Below are positions 10,901-21,544 of a DNA stretch of 64,000 nt, in pieces. The number at the start of each line of letters is the position of its first letter. Positions within the stretch are counted from its first letter, which is position 1. Source of the stretch: Lithodes maja (lineage: Eukaryota > Arthropoda > Malacostraca > Decapoda > Lithodidae); assembly GCA_037953745.1 (NCBI GenBank), contig JBAKBP010001405.1, positions 1 to 64,000 on the forward strand, in the 5' to 3' direction. Both the position numbers and the translations under genes were made by a program. The notes below the pieces were generated by a model. That model had not been told where the DNA came from. It saw only the letters and a program-made list of their open reading frames with translations, and did no database searches.

Positions 10901-12256
10901 AATTTACAATGGAATCTACTTTTGCTTAAGGAGGTGCAACCTGACCCTGCCCTACTGTATATCCAAGATATTGCACGGTACTCTTTATGAAGGTGCATTT
11001 CTTTAGATTTACAACTCGATTTGCTTTAGCAAGATTAGAATAAAGCAATCTGAATTGATGTAGGCGTTCTTCCCATGTATGAGAAAAGAGCAGGATATCA
11101 TCAATGTAGACTACACATCCAGGTACTCCCTCAGTTACCTGATTCATTAGGCACTGAAAGGTAGCTGGAGCGTTTTTCAAGCCATAAGGCATTACTTCAC
11201 AGCAGAAGGCTTGATTATTAATTACAAAACACAAGATCTCCCTTGCTCGGGGAGTGAGACGTACCTGCCAATATCCTTTCATAAGGTCAATTTTACTCAT
11301 GTACCTGGCTGTGCCAATCTGGTTAATACAATCATTAATCCGTGGCAGTGGATATATAGGTATCATTTTTGGATACGGCATTGACTTGTCTGTAGTCCAT
11401 ACAAAACCTATAACTCCCGTCTGGCTTAGCCGGCACAAGTATGACAGGACTACTCCACTGGCTTAAGGCCCTAGTAATTAAATCATTTGACAACATGAAG
11501 TCTAGCTCTACTTGCAGAATACTCCTGCTCTGTGGCGAGACACTTTATGTGGATAATTTAATAGGAGCTGCATCCCCGACATCTATGTAGTGCACGGCCA
11601 ATGAGGTGAGGCCTGGAGTATCACGGAACACACTAGGATACTGGGATAAAACATAGATCAGTTGGTTAGCTTTATCAGAGGGAAGATGTCATAATTTGGT
11701 TTGTAATTCCCCCCATGCTACAAAATTATTTTGAAAGTTTGAAAGACTACATGACAAGTCAAATTCAGAACTGATACCTTCGGGCTCTGGTACAGTCTGT
11801 TGCGAGTTCGGTGGGTCAGTAGCAGAACTACTAACTTCATTGCCCGCACCAGGGTGACCACAGGTCCTTATATCTATAACTGCCACAGAGGGAGAATCTG
11901 GAGGAGAGGAGTCAGGGGCTCTATGGTAGGGTTTTAACATATTAACATGAAAAACTTGCTTAGGCTTTCTCCGGTCTGGGGTAGCCACTAGATAATCAGT
12001 AATACTCACCCTTTTTATTACTTTATATGGGCCTCTGAACTTTGCTGATAAAGGTTGGCCAAAAAGGAGAATTACAACCAAAACCTTGTCACCAGGCTGA
12101 AACTCCCTCACACAGGCTCTTTTATCATACCATACATTCATGTTGTTTTTAGCAACTTTCAGATTCTGGGCTGCAAACTCACACAAGGACCTTAGCCGGG
12201 TTTTGAACTCGGCCACATATTTGAGAACATTTTGGTTTCTTATCCTGGCTAACTAG
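10901..12256 (-). pseudogene. Gypsy I INT C-terminus + RT, tandem copy 4
   Basis: Integrase C-terminal part at 11689-12216 (TGA stop as in copies 1 and 3) and RT fragment at 10926-11438 with both catalytic-Asp motifs. It shares the RT palm sequence of copy 3. Private changes include T to N in the A-K-N-T-M-N-V segment and S to F before A-W-G-E-L. The right flank of this unit (12257-12794) is the unduplicated edge of the array. Non-functional. Confidence 0.9.
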
Positions 12257-12794
12257 GCTATCTTGAAACAACTGTAAAGGGCCACGTATAGTTCCGAGTA
12301 TATGAAACAGAGACGCCGCCTCAGGCTATCTACTCAGTCAGTGTCCTTTCTGGCTGGAGAGTTATGATGGGGGAGAAGGGGGTTGAAAGTAGGCGATGGT
12401 GGGAAGGTGATGGTTTGTGGAGTGTGGTAGAAGTTTTAGCGAGGATGGAAAAGAAGGTGTGATTGGGGCGCCGTCAAAGTTTAGGTGGGAGCAAGGGAGT
12501 ATTGGAATTCATTGATCTGTGGCAAATAAACTATTAATTACGTAATATGCTTTGACAAATAGTGATTATATAAGCATGATTTATGCTTTGGTAATATGTG
12601 ACAATTATTATAAAATCGCCATACATTTGTGTTGATATTCATATTACCGTGATATATAACTATAGCCTTGTCTCTTTATTTTCAGCTGATGGCAAATTGT
12701 CATGTCCTCATCTTTAGTAATCAACTATTAGGAAGATTGTAAAACGAAATAGGTGGTTAATTCTGAGGACTTGGCATAGATATATAGTAATTTA

Positions 12795-13058
12795 ATATTT
12801 CACCATTAAGTATTGATTAAGTATCGAGGAATCAGTTGCTAAGGGATTCAATTTACCGTCATCTGAAATTAAACCGACTATAAGGTAAAATACACCAAGA
12901 TATAGCATTCCCCCCCCCCCTTTTTTATGCAACAACATTTTCAGGCTTACTTTGAACCTATAATGTTGTTTATTTCGATATGTTTGTATTTTGCTTAATA
13001 TGTCAGTATGCTATAATATAACCATTAATAATTAATCGTCATTTATCATAGTATATCA
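12795..13058. other. Short AT-rich spacer
   Basis: Unique-looking AT-rich sequence with a C run near 12910. No gene or element is recognisable. Confidence 0.7.
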
Positions 13059-13547
13059 TTAACCCTTCCTCCCCGGGTGTCATTTTAATATGACACCACG
13101 AAATAAGGGCTGGTGCCCGGGTGTCCTTTCAGGAAATAGTAAGCTTGAAAGACTATTCAGCTTGGTCTGAACGCCGTGCGTCCGACGCATGTAAACAAAG
13201 CCGATCGTTGCGTCACCGCACCTCCGAAAACAAGAAGGAGAAGACTCGTTTGTTATTGTATGTCTGTATGTCGTTGTTTCAGTAGTGAAAAGATCGTCGT
13301 ATTGCTAACATCGCCTGAAAATGCTCTCCACTAAAATCGTCATCACAACTGAACCAGTTGGCTTAGAGAGCTCTACTCAACGCCAGTCTACAGATTGGAA
13401 ACCGCACTACAATTATAGATGTGTGGGAAATTTCTAGCAGTTAAAATTAACCAAAATACGGTAGCCTAGGCCTAGACCTTTTTCGGCCAGATCGCCCGGG
13501 TAGCCCACCCTGTCCTTTGGAGATACAGCCCGGGCCAGGAGGGTTAA
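13059..13547. mobile_element. piggyBac-type MITE, 489 bp, TTAA flanks
   Basis: TTAA at 13059-13062 and 13544-13547 flank inverted ends: CCCTTCCTCCCCGGG on the left and, reverse-complemented, CCCTCCTGGCCCGGG on the right. The interior is non-coding. A TTAA target duplication with C-rich TIRs fits a non-autonomous piggyBac-like element. It resembles the 5143-5474 insert in target and end composition but is not an obvious close copy. Confidence 0.8.
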
Positions 13548-14154
13548 GCTTCAAACAGTAGTGGCAGAAATGGTGATTTCGCAAAAGGAACCTTCAACAA
13601 TTCCAATAACTGCTAGCTGGTCTAATTCATTGCGGAAATATTTGCAACCTGAGATATGCTCTGACCTGTCTGTATTCAAAGTTACTATATATTACCTGAG
13701 AAACTGGCTTGTTCCTTGGAAATCGTAGTCTTAAGGGGCTATCACACTGGCCTATACTCCGTCGACCTTCATCAAATCCACGATATGCGTGGTCCTTCAT
13801 TTCAACTGAAGTCCGAACTAATGATATAAAGCGAAATGTATTTATTATGAATTGCAAAACAGCTAAATGGTCATGCCATTAAACCGCTATACAATACTGA
13901 TGTAATTGCATTTATCTTCAATAATCGTATTTGGTGGCTTATTACGGGAAGCACAGGCTGTGATATCATTAACCGGGATCGAGTATCCCGTGGATGCGAT
14001 ATGTTTGTATTATTTTTATTATTTTTGTGTCTTTTAGTTTTTACTTCGATTGGCATTTTACGAAATTAAATACAGTCACTAACAGCTATTGAGTTAATTT
14101 GATATACAATACGTTTTAATTGGCTTGGGTCGTTGTATACAATAATACTGCAGT
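13548..14154. other. Non-coding spacer
   Basis: No supportable gene or repeat. Short open frames here are not conserved-looking and carry no recognisable motif. Confidence 0.6.
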
Positions 14155-14643
14155 TTAGGATATGGTAATCTAGGTTAGGATATGGTAATCTAGGTTAGGA
14201 TATGGTAATCTAGGTTAGGATATGGTAATCTAGGTTAGGATATGGTAATCTAGGTTAGGATATGGTAATCTAGGTTAGGATATGGTAATCTAGGTTAGGA
14301 TATGGTAATCTAGGTTAGGATATGGTAATCTAGGTTAGGATATGGTAATCTAGGTTAGGATATGGTAATCTAGGTTAGGATATGGTAATCTAGGTTAGGA
14401 TATGGTAATCTAGGTTAGGATATGGTAATCTAGGTTAGGATATGGTAATCTAGGTTAGGATATGGTAATCTAGGTTAGGATATGGTAATCTAGGTTAGGA
14501 TATGGTAATCTAGGTTAGGATATGGTAATCTAGGTTAGGATATGGTAATCTAGGTTAGGATATGGTAATCTAGGTTAGGATATGGTAATCTAGGTTAGGA
14601 TATGGTAATCTAGGTTAGGATATGGTAATCTAGGTTAGGATAT
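14155..14643. repeat. 20-bp tandem repeat containing TTAGG, about 24 copies
   Basis: The unit TAGGTTAGGATATGGTAATC is repeated essentially without change for about 489 bp. It contains TAGGTTAGG, i.e. a piece of the arthropod telomere motif (TTAGG)n, inside a longer period. The near absence of variation implies recent expansion or ongoing homogenisation. Confidence 0.97.
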
Positions 14644-15214
14644 AACAACAAGTTAGGATATAAATTAAGTTACGAAAATATAAAGTTTGGTTAGCATAGT
14701 TATGTTAGTTAAATTACGGTAGTTAGTGTTATAACATCAGAACCTCAAATATTGTAAGCCTACTGTAACAAAAATACATTTATTTGTATGAATTAATTAT
14801 ACTTTAACCTATTCTAAACATGATAGCCTACCATTAATTTGTTTAAAAATATATAAATTATAAATTAATAAAGAAGGCGTCGTCCGAGGGGTTCGAACTC
14901 TTACACTTTTAATTATTCTTATTACGTTTACCACTGACAATCATCGATGTATTATCGTTATAATTATCTTACGCGTGAGTTGTTACCTTCAAATCGTGTC
15001 AACTTTTTTCAGTGAATTATCGGTTAAAATTATCATAATTGCGTTAATAATATATACACTCTGCTTTTTATTAGCGATTACGAATCAATGATACAGAGGG
15101 AATTAATTTAAACCAACATTGGAGTAAATAAAGCCGAGGAGCGAGTTCAGCCGATATTGGTTGATGACGACGGACTCACCCTCAACCAATCTTTCGTTCA
15201 TCCTATGACATTAG
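14644..15214. other. AT-rich spacer
   Basis: No gene. A GGTTCGAACTC at about 14891 resembles a tRNA B box, but no matching A box or cloverleaf is visible. Confidence 0.6.
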
Positions 15215-15340
15215 CTTCATGAGTCCAGGCATTTTGACTCCAACGTCCCTTGAGAATTTGGCTTTGTCACTCTTAACTTTGGGGGAGACACTCGTTACAG
15301 GCAACCTGCCTATTGTCTCCTCCATATACATAGAACAAAA
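15215..15340 (+). pseudogene. 3'-terminal scrap of LINE family B
   Basis: The sequence TCCAGGCATTTTGACTCCAA and what follows matches the C-terminal coding end of the LINE at 55860-56985 (TCCAGGCATTTTGGCTCGAA), including the GGGGGAGACACTCG stretch and the ...ACATAGAA end followed by a short A run. Only the last 40 or so codons remain, with substitutions and indels. Typical extreme 5' truncation of a non-LTR retrotransposon. Confidence 0.7.
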
Positions 15341-16423
15341 AAATGCGTTAAGCCAGTGTGATAGGGAGATGACAATTCCATGCCAAAGGTCGTAGGACGA
15401 CAACAAGTAAGTCCCCTTAGGTTAGGAGAAAGAGAAGGGCCAGGTAATCACGGACTGCAAAGATATTTTATTTAAGTAATGAAAGATGATTTCCTGTTTC
15501 TTATTATATTTATATTTACTTCAGCTAATAGTTAGTTCAAACTCCCCGAATTACTTGCATCAAATACATTGTTTAGTGTATTGAACTCTATTAAATCAAG
15601 TTTCATGGACAAGTATAACAATAGGTCAAATAATAGGAGTCTTAGGTTTAATGTATGAACAAAATAAACTATTAATACTGATATTATGCTTGTTGGTAAC
15701 TTTGCATCCTAATGCTGACTCATAGATGAGGAATCGAATGTTGAAAACAATACAGATGTTCGTGATTGCCTCTTTCGCCGTAAACATATTACTTTATTAT
15801 AATAAGAGTAGCCTATGCAAATAATTATTTATGAAACTATTAATTTATTATGCAGTACAGATCATAGTACTCTGAACATATTAATACATCATGCCATTAA
15901 TTGGATAATTTTATTGAATTATATGAACTGATTTATTAAGGAAAGGAGGAAAAGGCGCAGAAACAGCTTAGGTCAGATCGTGCTGACGCAATACGACCGG
16001 ATGAGCAATAAAAGGCATAACAATATTAGTTTAAGTTAGCAGGTGTACTCAATTTCATTCTGACTGATCCAGAAGCTACTTCGTTTGGCCCCATGCATAT
16101 GGCAGCAACTGCATATGACAGTGGGGTCAACTTCATCATATGTATTGAGTAATTAATGAGGTAAGAAAGTTATTATATAATTATAGCTAATGGTTATAAA
16201 CAAAACTATTATATAAATACGGTATCACTTCGATACTTGGTGTTACCAATCTTGCCAACCATAAAATACCAAAATCCGTACAGTTGGTTGCCCTGTTCTC
16301 CTCTGCACCATTTTGCGTGAATCCTCAAACAATTGTTTGAACAATTTCCACCAATTATTAATGCTAATGCTGCGTTACAGATTTAACAATTTTAGCTTAT
16401 CAGATAATACAACACGGAACACT
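15341..16423. other. AT-rich non-coding spacer
   Basis: No gene. An imperfect stem-loop is visible at about 16089-16127 (CCCCATGCATATG ... CATATG ... TGGGG). Otherwise nothing recognisable. Confidence 0.6.
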
Positions 16424-17202
16424 TTAATTAAGTTCAACTCTCAAATAATTAATTCGATGTAAAGTGGGTTGGCATTTATGCCCCCCCCCCCCCCCCTCTT
16501 TCCACCTTTTACAGTGGTGTCTGCTACCCCACCAATTACCACCACTCCCACCCCGCCACCCCCTTCTACCCCATCGTAACTCTTCACCCAGATTGGGTAC
16601 ACCGGGGGATTCTCCGTGGCTGAGGGGCGTCTCTGTGTCATGTGTGCGTAACTGTACCTGGTGACCGAAAACTAGTTCATTTGATGAGAAGCCTAGAGAT
16701 TCAGTCGGAACCTCACGGGTGGCAAACAAAAGAAAAGGTGCCCCCTTATCCCAATCACCTCCAGTTTCCTCACAATATTTTCTTAACATGGTTTTCAAAG
16801 TTTGATGATACCGGTCGAAGACCCCTGACTCTCTGGGTGGTATGAGCTTGACTTTACATGCTCGATTCCCAATTCCTTCAGGGACTGCTGAAATATATTA
16901 GAAGTAAAATTAGTTCCTTGATCACTTTGCACCTCATGGGGGAAACCCATTCTGGTGAAGAATGTGAGTAGTTCCTTTATGAAAGTTTGGGCTGAAGTAT
17001 TACATTGAAGTATAGCCTCTGGGTAGCGAGTTGCCATGTCCATTATGGTTAACAAATAAATGTGTCCCTGGGATGTCTTTGGCAATGGGCCAACTACAGT
17101 ATATCTACTACCACTTGAGTGAAAGGGTTCTCAAACACCTGCAAGGGCACCAGAGGATGTACAGGTACTTTTTGGTTAGGTGTTCCTGTTATCTGGCAGG
17201 TG
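16424..17202 (-). pseudogene. Gypsy I integrase catalytic core
   Basis: On the minus strand: CQITGTPNQKVPV following the zinc-binding domain, the first catalytic Asp in TQVVVDI (then a short insertion near 17097 that shifts frame), TIMDMATRYPEAI, the second Asp in VQSDQGTNF, the Glu in YHPESQG, and the core end WDKGAPFLLFATREVPTESLGF...ELVFGH. All three D,D,E residues are present, but the frame is split into at least three pieces. After ELVFGHQV similarity stops and a 16-nt C run (about 16481) follows. The missing C-terminal domain is found in the tandem array at lower coordinates. The upstream end joins the CR1-like LINE at about 17203. Confidence 0.9.
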
Positions 17203-17422
17203 TACAAAGGAGTACAAAGGAAATCAAGCAACAACAGATCCAGTGACCCTTCTAGGTTGCTTGTCCTCCAAAACACTGAGGATCAAGTGTCCAAACAGTG
17301 GTTTAGAGTGGGTAAGGGAACATTGGAAAGGGAATTACTGCCCTGGAACTAATGTCCGTGGCAGGATTAGGAAGTTAGTAGGGGACAGATGGGTTAGTAA
17401 CTGAGGGGGGGATAAAATAAAG

Positions 17423-20302
17423 TTATTCATTTACAAACGCAGTCAGTCGCGGGTTTGATGCGAGATATTTGTCTAGGCGGAGTTTAAATGAATCAACGGT
17501 GATGCAGTCTATAACGTTTCGGGGAAGCCCATTCCACAAGTTGACAACTCGATTGAAGAAGAAATTCTTAGATTCGTGCGAGTTAAAAGATTTACCAATA
17601 ATTTTGCAACCGTTTCCCCGCGTGTAATTAGATTGGTCGATAGTGAAGTACTTACTACAGTTCATATTGTCGATGCCTTTGATGATTTTGAACACTTGAA
17701 TTAAGTCGCCTCTTAATCTGCGCTGGGTTAAAGGAAATAGATTTAATTCTCTAAGACGCTCTTCGTATGGTTTGTTCTTTAGGCTAGGTATCATTTTGGT
17801 AACTCTACGTTGAACTCGTTCTAGCTTGTTTATATCTTTTTGGTAATAAGGGCACCAGGATTGAACGCAGTATTCCAGAAGAGGGCGGACTAAGGAATTG
17901 TAAAGGGTTAGGATAACTTCTTTGGATTTATGCTCAAATGACCTGCCTATAAAGCCAATTATTTTGTTTGCCTTCTTAACAACTTCTGAACATTGTTGAC
18001 TCGGTTTTAGGTTACTCGATATTGTTACTCCCAGATCGGTTTCTCTGTTTACATTCTTAAGCTGAGTGCCATTCATCGAATAGTTTGCTTTCTCATTTAG
18101 GTATCCGATATGTAGTACTTTACATTTATCCGCATTGAAACTCATTTGCCAAATTTGGGCCCAACATGACAATTTATCTAGATTGTGTTGCATATCGTCA
18201 ACTTGTTCTTTTGAGAGTACGCTATTTGCAATTTTTGTATCGTCAGCAAATTTTGAGATTGTACAGGTGAGACCCTCATCTATGTCGTTGATGTAAATTA
18301 GAAAGAGAATTGGTCCTAGTACCGATCCCTGGGGTACCCCGCTACTTACATTGGTCCATTTTGATGCCTTACCGTTTATGACTACTCTTTGCTTTCTGTC
18401 GCTGAGCCAATTTTCTATCCATTTCAACACACCGTCTTGTATTCCATGCGCTTTTAGTTTTAGCAGTAAACGTTTGTGGGGAACTTTGTCAAAGGCCTTT
18501 TGAAAATCAAGGTATATAATATCTACAGCTTTACTCTCATCGTAGAGGTTGAGGATATCGTGGAAGAAGTCTAAGAGGTTTGTTAAACAGGAACGTTTTT
18601 TACGAAAGCCGTGATGAGTATCTTTAAGTATGTTATTTTCCTCTAAGTGATTTACGAGTCTGTCTCGTATGACCGTTTCTAGCATTTTACATACAACTGA
18701 GGTTAAGCTAATTGGACGATAGTTACTGGATAGGGATTTGCTGCCTTTTTTGAATATCGGTGTTACGTTGGCTAGCTTCCACTGATCGGGCATAGTTCCA
18801 GACTGCAAGGATTTATTGAATAGTAATGTCAGTGGTTTAGAGAGCTCATCCTTAGCTTCCTTTAGAACTCTAGGCGAGATTGTATCAGGTCCAGGCGTTT
18901 TATTTACCTTGAGTTTATCTAAACAATTCAATACTTCTCTCTCTGTAACGGTGATATTGCTTAAAACATCTGAATTATCAATCTGAATCGGCGATGGTGT
19001 AGGGATATCACTGAGGTCTTCTGTTGTAAAAACTGATGCAAAGAAGGTATTGAGGGCATTACTCATTTGTTCTTCGTCTTTGGTGTATTCTCCATTTTCA
19101 TCGACTAATGGTCCAACAGTTGAAATAACTACTTTTTTCTTTCTGATATAACTATAGAATTCTTTCGGGTTTGTTTTACTTTGATTCGCAATATGTAACT
19201 CTAAGATCTTTTTACTTTGCTTAATTAACTTTTTGGCTTTGCGTCGTAGCTCTACAAATTTCAGCCGTTCTTCGTCATTTTGTGAGGATTTTAATCTATC
19301 ATTAGCAAATTTTTTAGCAAGCAGGCAGTTTGAAATATCTTTATTCCACCATTTGGGCTTATTATTATGGCCTGGACGCCGAGTTTTCGATGGTATGCAG
19401 TCTTGCACTGCTTTTAGGTAAGTGGCTTCGAATAACTTCCAAGATGTATTTATGTCGTTATTGTGAATTAAAAAGCTCCAGTCAGTTTCTTTAAACATAG
19501 CTCTTAGTTTATGGAAGTTTGCTTTCTTGAAATTAGGGACTTATTCGATGCTACTATTTGGTTCGTTACTAGTAAACTTTAAAGTGAAAGTTATCGTATG
19601 ATGGTCGCTGTTACTGAATTCATCACCAACATTCAAATTCTCTATTAATTCTTCTTTTGTTGCAAGTACAATGTCAAGAACGTTATTACCACGGGTCGGC
19701 GTTCCAACAAATTGATAAAGCGAACTCTCTTGCAAGTTCGTATACAAGTCATGTCCGGAGTGTGAAGTAAGAGTATCGCCCCACTTGGTCACAAGTAAAT
19801 TAAAGTCACCAAAAATTACGGTATCTTGTAAGTTACTTACATCTGCAATTTGTTCGTAAATTTCTCGGTCAGTTTGCACTGATTGAGCTGGAGGTCTGTA
19901 TATTAATGCAAGTATTATTTTGGTACCTTTATTATTCTTTATTAGCACAAAAGATGCGTCGACGTTCACAATTTGAGGTTTTGACAAGAGGGTAGGGTTA
20001 AGACTTTCTTTGATATAAAGTAAAACGCCACCTCCATTTCGATTTATTCGGCTTTTCTCAAACATTACATAACCGGGAAGTGAATACTCTGCTAAAAAGT
20101 CTCTATCTTCTGTATTGAGCCAAGATTCTGTTATGCCAATCACATCATAATTTTCTGTAAACACTAGCTCCTCTAAATCTGAAAATTTATTGCGTATGCT
20201 ACGAGCGTTTGCATAGAAAACCTTTAAATTTGTTATTTTAGAACTCACGGAACGCGCTTTAATAATATTTTTGGTTCTTGTCGGATCTACATTTATGTTC
20301 AT
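17423..20302 (-). pseudogene. CR1-like LINE ORF2 (AP endonuclease + reverse transcriptase), one nonsense codon
   Basis: ATG at 20302. Residues 1-253 form an exonuclease-endonuclease-phosphatase domain: NARSIRNK, GITESWL (catalytic Glu), LIYRPP, FGDFNL, SDHHTI. A single in-frame TAA at 19541-19543 follows, and the same frame then runs 14 codons to 19498 and on to 17423. The second part is a full RT: YRPISLTSVVCK, DFQKAFDKVPH, GVPQGSVLGPILF, KFADDTK (FADD at 18239-18250), LGVTIS, then the CR1-type C-terminus with LVRPLLEYCVQSWCPYY, RVQRR and RRLRGDLIQVFK. Total length near 960 codons is normal for CR1-like ORF2. Except for one stop codon the ORF looks complete, so the copy is fairly young. The endonuclease would nick target DNA and the RT copy the element RNA. 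Confidence 0.93.
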
Positions 20303-20385
20303 GGCTGTCCTCGGTCCTCGCTGTCTCCGGTCCTTATCGCTGGTGGTCCTCGGTTGCCTCTGTTTTTTTCTTGGCGTTGGATGAT

Positions 20386-20770
20386 TTATGTCACTGCTGC
20401 TTCTTCTCGGATGGCGTTTTTTGATCCATGGCTGCGGACTGCTTCGTGTAGGAGACGACCCATGCGTGCTGAACCCACAGGGTTTAGATGAGTGCCATCC
20501 TTGCGGAACAGAGTAGGCTGGTTGTAGAAGTTGTCCCAGAGGTTGATGAATTCAACTTCTTCCCTCAGACACAAATGTTTTAGTCGGCTATTTGTGCTGA
20601 AGGCCTTGTCGTAGAATTTGTCAGGTGCGTCGATCTTGGGGAGAATGCCTGAGATGATGATATTCCTTGACTTGTTTTTGTAGTGCTGGATCATCTTGCG
20701 ATATTTCTCCATCAACTCTTCGGATCTGGTGCGCATGACGTCATTTGAACCAGCATGGATGACAAAAAGA
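20386..20770 (-). pseudogene. CR1-like LINE ORF1, C-terminal esterase (SGNH-type) domain, truncated
   Basis: The frame encodes FVIHAGSNDV, a helical RSEELMEKYRKMI, ISGILPK, FINLWDNF and DGTHLNPVG. G-x-N-D and D-G-x-H are blocks III and V of SGNH/GDSL hydrolases; the Asp-His pair is intact, while the N-terminal G-D-S block is lost to truncation. Esterase domains of this kind are described in ORF1 of CR1-group LINEs. It ends at 20386, 83 bp before ORF2. The same frame continues upstream into the gypsy integrase N-terminus across the insertion point (to 20895), an accidental fusion. Confidence 0.85.
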
Positions 20771-21089
20771 GTGTGACACACTCTACAGAACTCTACTACA
20801 TCTGCACGCATTCCTGGCCAGTGAAAGTGGGCTCTAATACGATCTAAGGTTTTTCTCACACCTAAGTGCCCTGCTAAGGGTATACTATGAGCCATTTCTA
20901 GTATATCGACAAGGTTTAGGAATTACTACCTGATGGGCATCCCATGCCCCGTCATCAATAGGTCTGTGTGGCGGTCTCCACCTACGCCACAAACCTCCTT
21001 TCTTCATGTGAAAACATTCACCCCTTTCCTTCTCACTCTCCTCTTGACTCACAGCACTGGCAGCTAACTCCTTACACTACCTGTCATCA
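20771..21089 (-). pseudogene. Gypsy I integrase N-terminal zinc-binding domain
   Basis: The minus strand gives CFHMKKGGLWRRWRPP, WDAHQVVIPK, then after a frameshift near 20895 AHSIPLAGHLGVRKTL, FHWPGM and FCRVCHT. This is the H-x-H...C-x-x-C module that precedes the Ty3/gypsy integrase core. The second Cys pair is cut by the LINE insertion. The domain lies upstream of the core at 17202-16424 in the same orientation and downstream of the protease linker. Confidence 0.85.
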
Positions 21090-21099
21090 CGCTGTAACT

Positions 21100-21402
21100 C
21101 TACCAGGCCACTAGGACAATTACGAGCTCAAGATTAGCCATAAAAGTATCAGATAGATTTACTTCAGTCACAACATCAGGCACAGTTGGAGCATCATTTA
21201 CCACTCTTTCATCCCTTTCATCTACGTTCAAAGTTGGTACATTTCGATCAGAGGGAACTGCTACTTGAGCCATAGACCGAGTGACAGCACACACAGGGAA
21301 AACCTTTGACATCTCCTTCTCAAGCTCACCGGTCAGCAGCTCGTCAACAGGGGAGAGTAACAAAACTGGGTCTAGTCGGACCCTCTCACCAGCCACATCA
21401 TT
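21100..21402 (-). pseudogene. Gypsy I protease-integrase linker
   Basis: A minus-strand frame encodes ...RLDPVLLLSPVDELLTGE and then KVFPVCAVTRSMAQVAVPS, followed by acidic linker. Elements II and III carry cognate segments just after their protease domains (L-F-P-V-C...R-S-M-A-Q in II, A-C-A-V-T-R-A in III), which places this piece between protease and integrase. The protease active site itself is absent. It is preceded by the 128-bp repeat at 21403-21530. Confidence 0.7.
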
Positions 21403-21530
21403 CACGGTCACATAGGCAGGGTCATCTCTCTCTACGGTCACGTAGACAGGTGGAGAAAGAAAGAAGGAGAGAAAGGCCTCACGGTCCCTGCACAGTCACG
21501 GATCACATCTTGGTGTCTCCAGATGTAATA
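21403..21530 (-). repeat. 128-bp segment shared with 4474-4601
   Basis: Same sequence and orientation as 4474-4601 with few substitutions, sitting between the gypsy I linker and a short AT run in which gypsy II inserted. If the 4601 copy marks the start of a 3' LTR, this would be a fragment of the 5' LTR followed by a large internal deletion removing gag and the protease start. Unresolved. Confidence 0.65.
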
Positions 21531-21544
21531 ATATATATACATAT

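Larger units (their letters stand above)
5573..12794. repeat. Four-copy tandem duplication, about 1.88-kb unit
   Basis: Units begin at 5573, 7133, 9008 and 10901, each starting AATTTACAATGG, and the array ends at 12789-12794. Spacings are 1560, 1875, 1893 and 1888; the first unit is short because of an internal deletion of about 310 bp in RT. Each unit joins about 1.34 kb of gypsy integrase/RT sequence to about 535 bp of non-gypsy flank (6601-7132, 8476-9007, 10364-10900, 12257-12788), which has no ORF. Copies differ by only scattered substitutions. The hexamer AATTTA occurs at the native left edge, at each internal junction and at the right edge, so the duplication joined at microhomology. 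Confidence 0.95.
17203..20770 (-). mobile_element. CR1-like LINE, 5'-truncated, inserted in gypsy I integrase
   Basis: A non-LTR retrotransposon of about 3.57 kb. It keeps the 3' part of an esterase-type ORF1, a short inter-ORF gap, ORF2 (endonuclease plus RT) and a 3' UTR ending in a tandem TCCTTTGTAC repeat, the short-repeat 3' tail expected of CR1-group elements. Both flanks are integrase sequence: ...C-R-V-C-H-T ends at 20771 and C-Q-I-T-G resumes at 17202, so removing the LINE restores the zinc-binding C-x-x-C. ACAC at both edges may be a very short target duplication. Confidence 0.92.
4574..21402 (-). mobile_element. Dismembered Gmr1-like Ty3/gypsy element I (overall span)
   Basis: Read on the minus strand from high to low coordinates, the pieces are: protease-integrase linker (21402-21100), integrase zinc-binding N-terminus (21089-20771), integrase core (17202-16424), integrase C-terminal GPY/F domain fused to the RT start and RT (four tandem copies, 12256-5475), RNase H (5142-4574). 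Having INT before RT is the order reported for Gmr1-like Ty3/gypsy elements. Interruptions are a CR1-like LINE, a TTAA MITE, a tandem duplication and about 4 kb of unrelated sequence. That all pieces belong to one original insertion is inference from order and strand; two relatives could also be superimposed. Confidence 0.5.

Noticed and set aside
14155..14643. True telomere tract
   Set aside because: The period is 20 bp with non-telomeric bases; not pure (TTAGG)n.
14880..14910. Possible tRNA from a GGTTCGAACTC B-box-like motif
   Set aside because: No A-box or pairing arms at suitable distance.
20386..20895. Novel 169-residue integrase-esterase fusion protein
   Set aside because: The fusion point coincides with the LINE insertion site, so it is a chance read-through of two elements.
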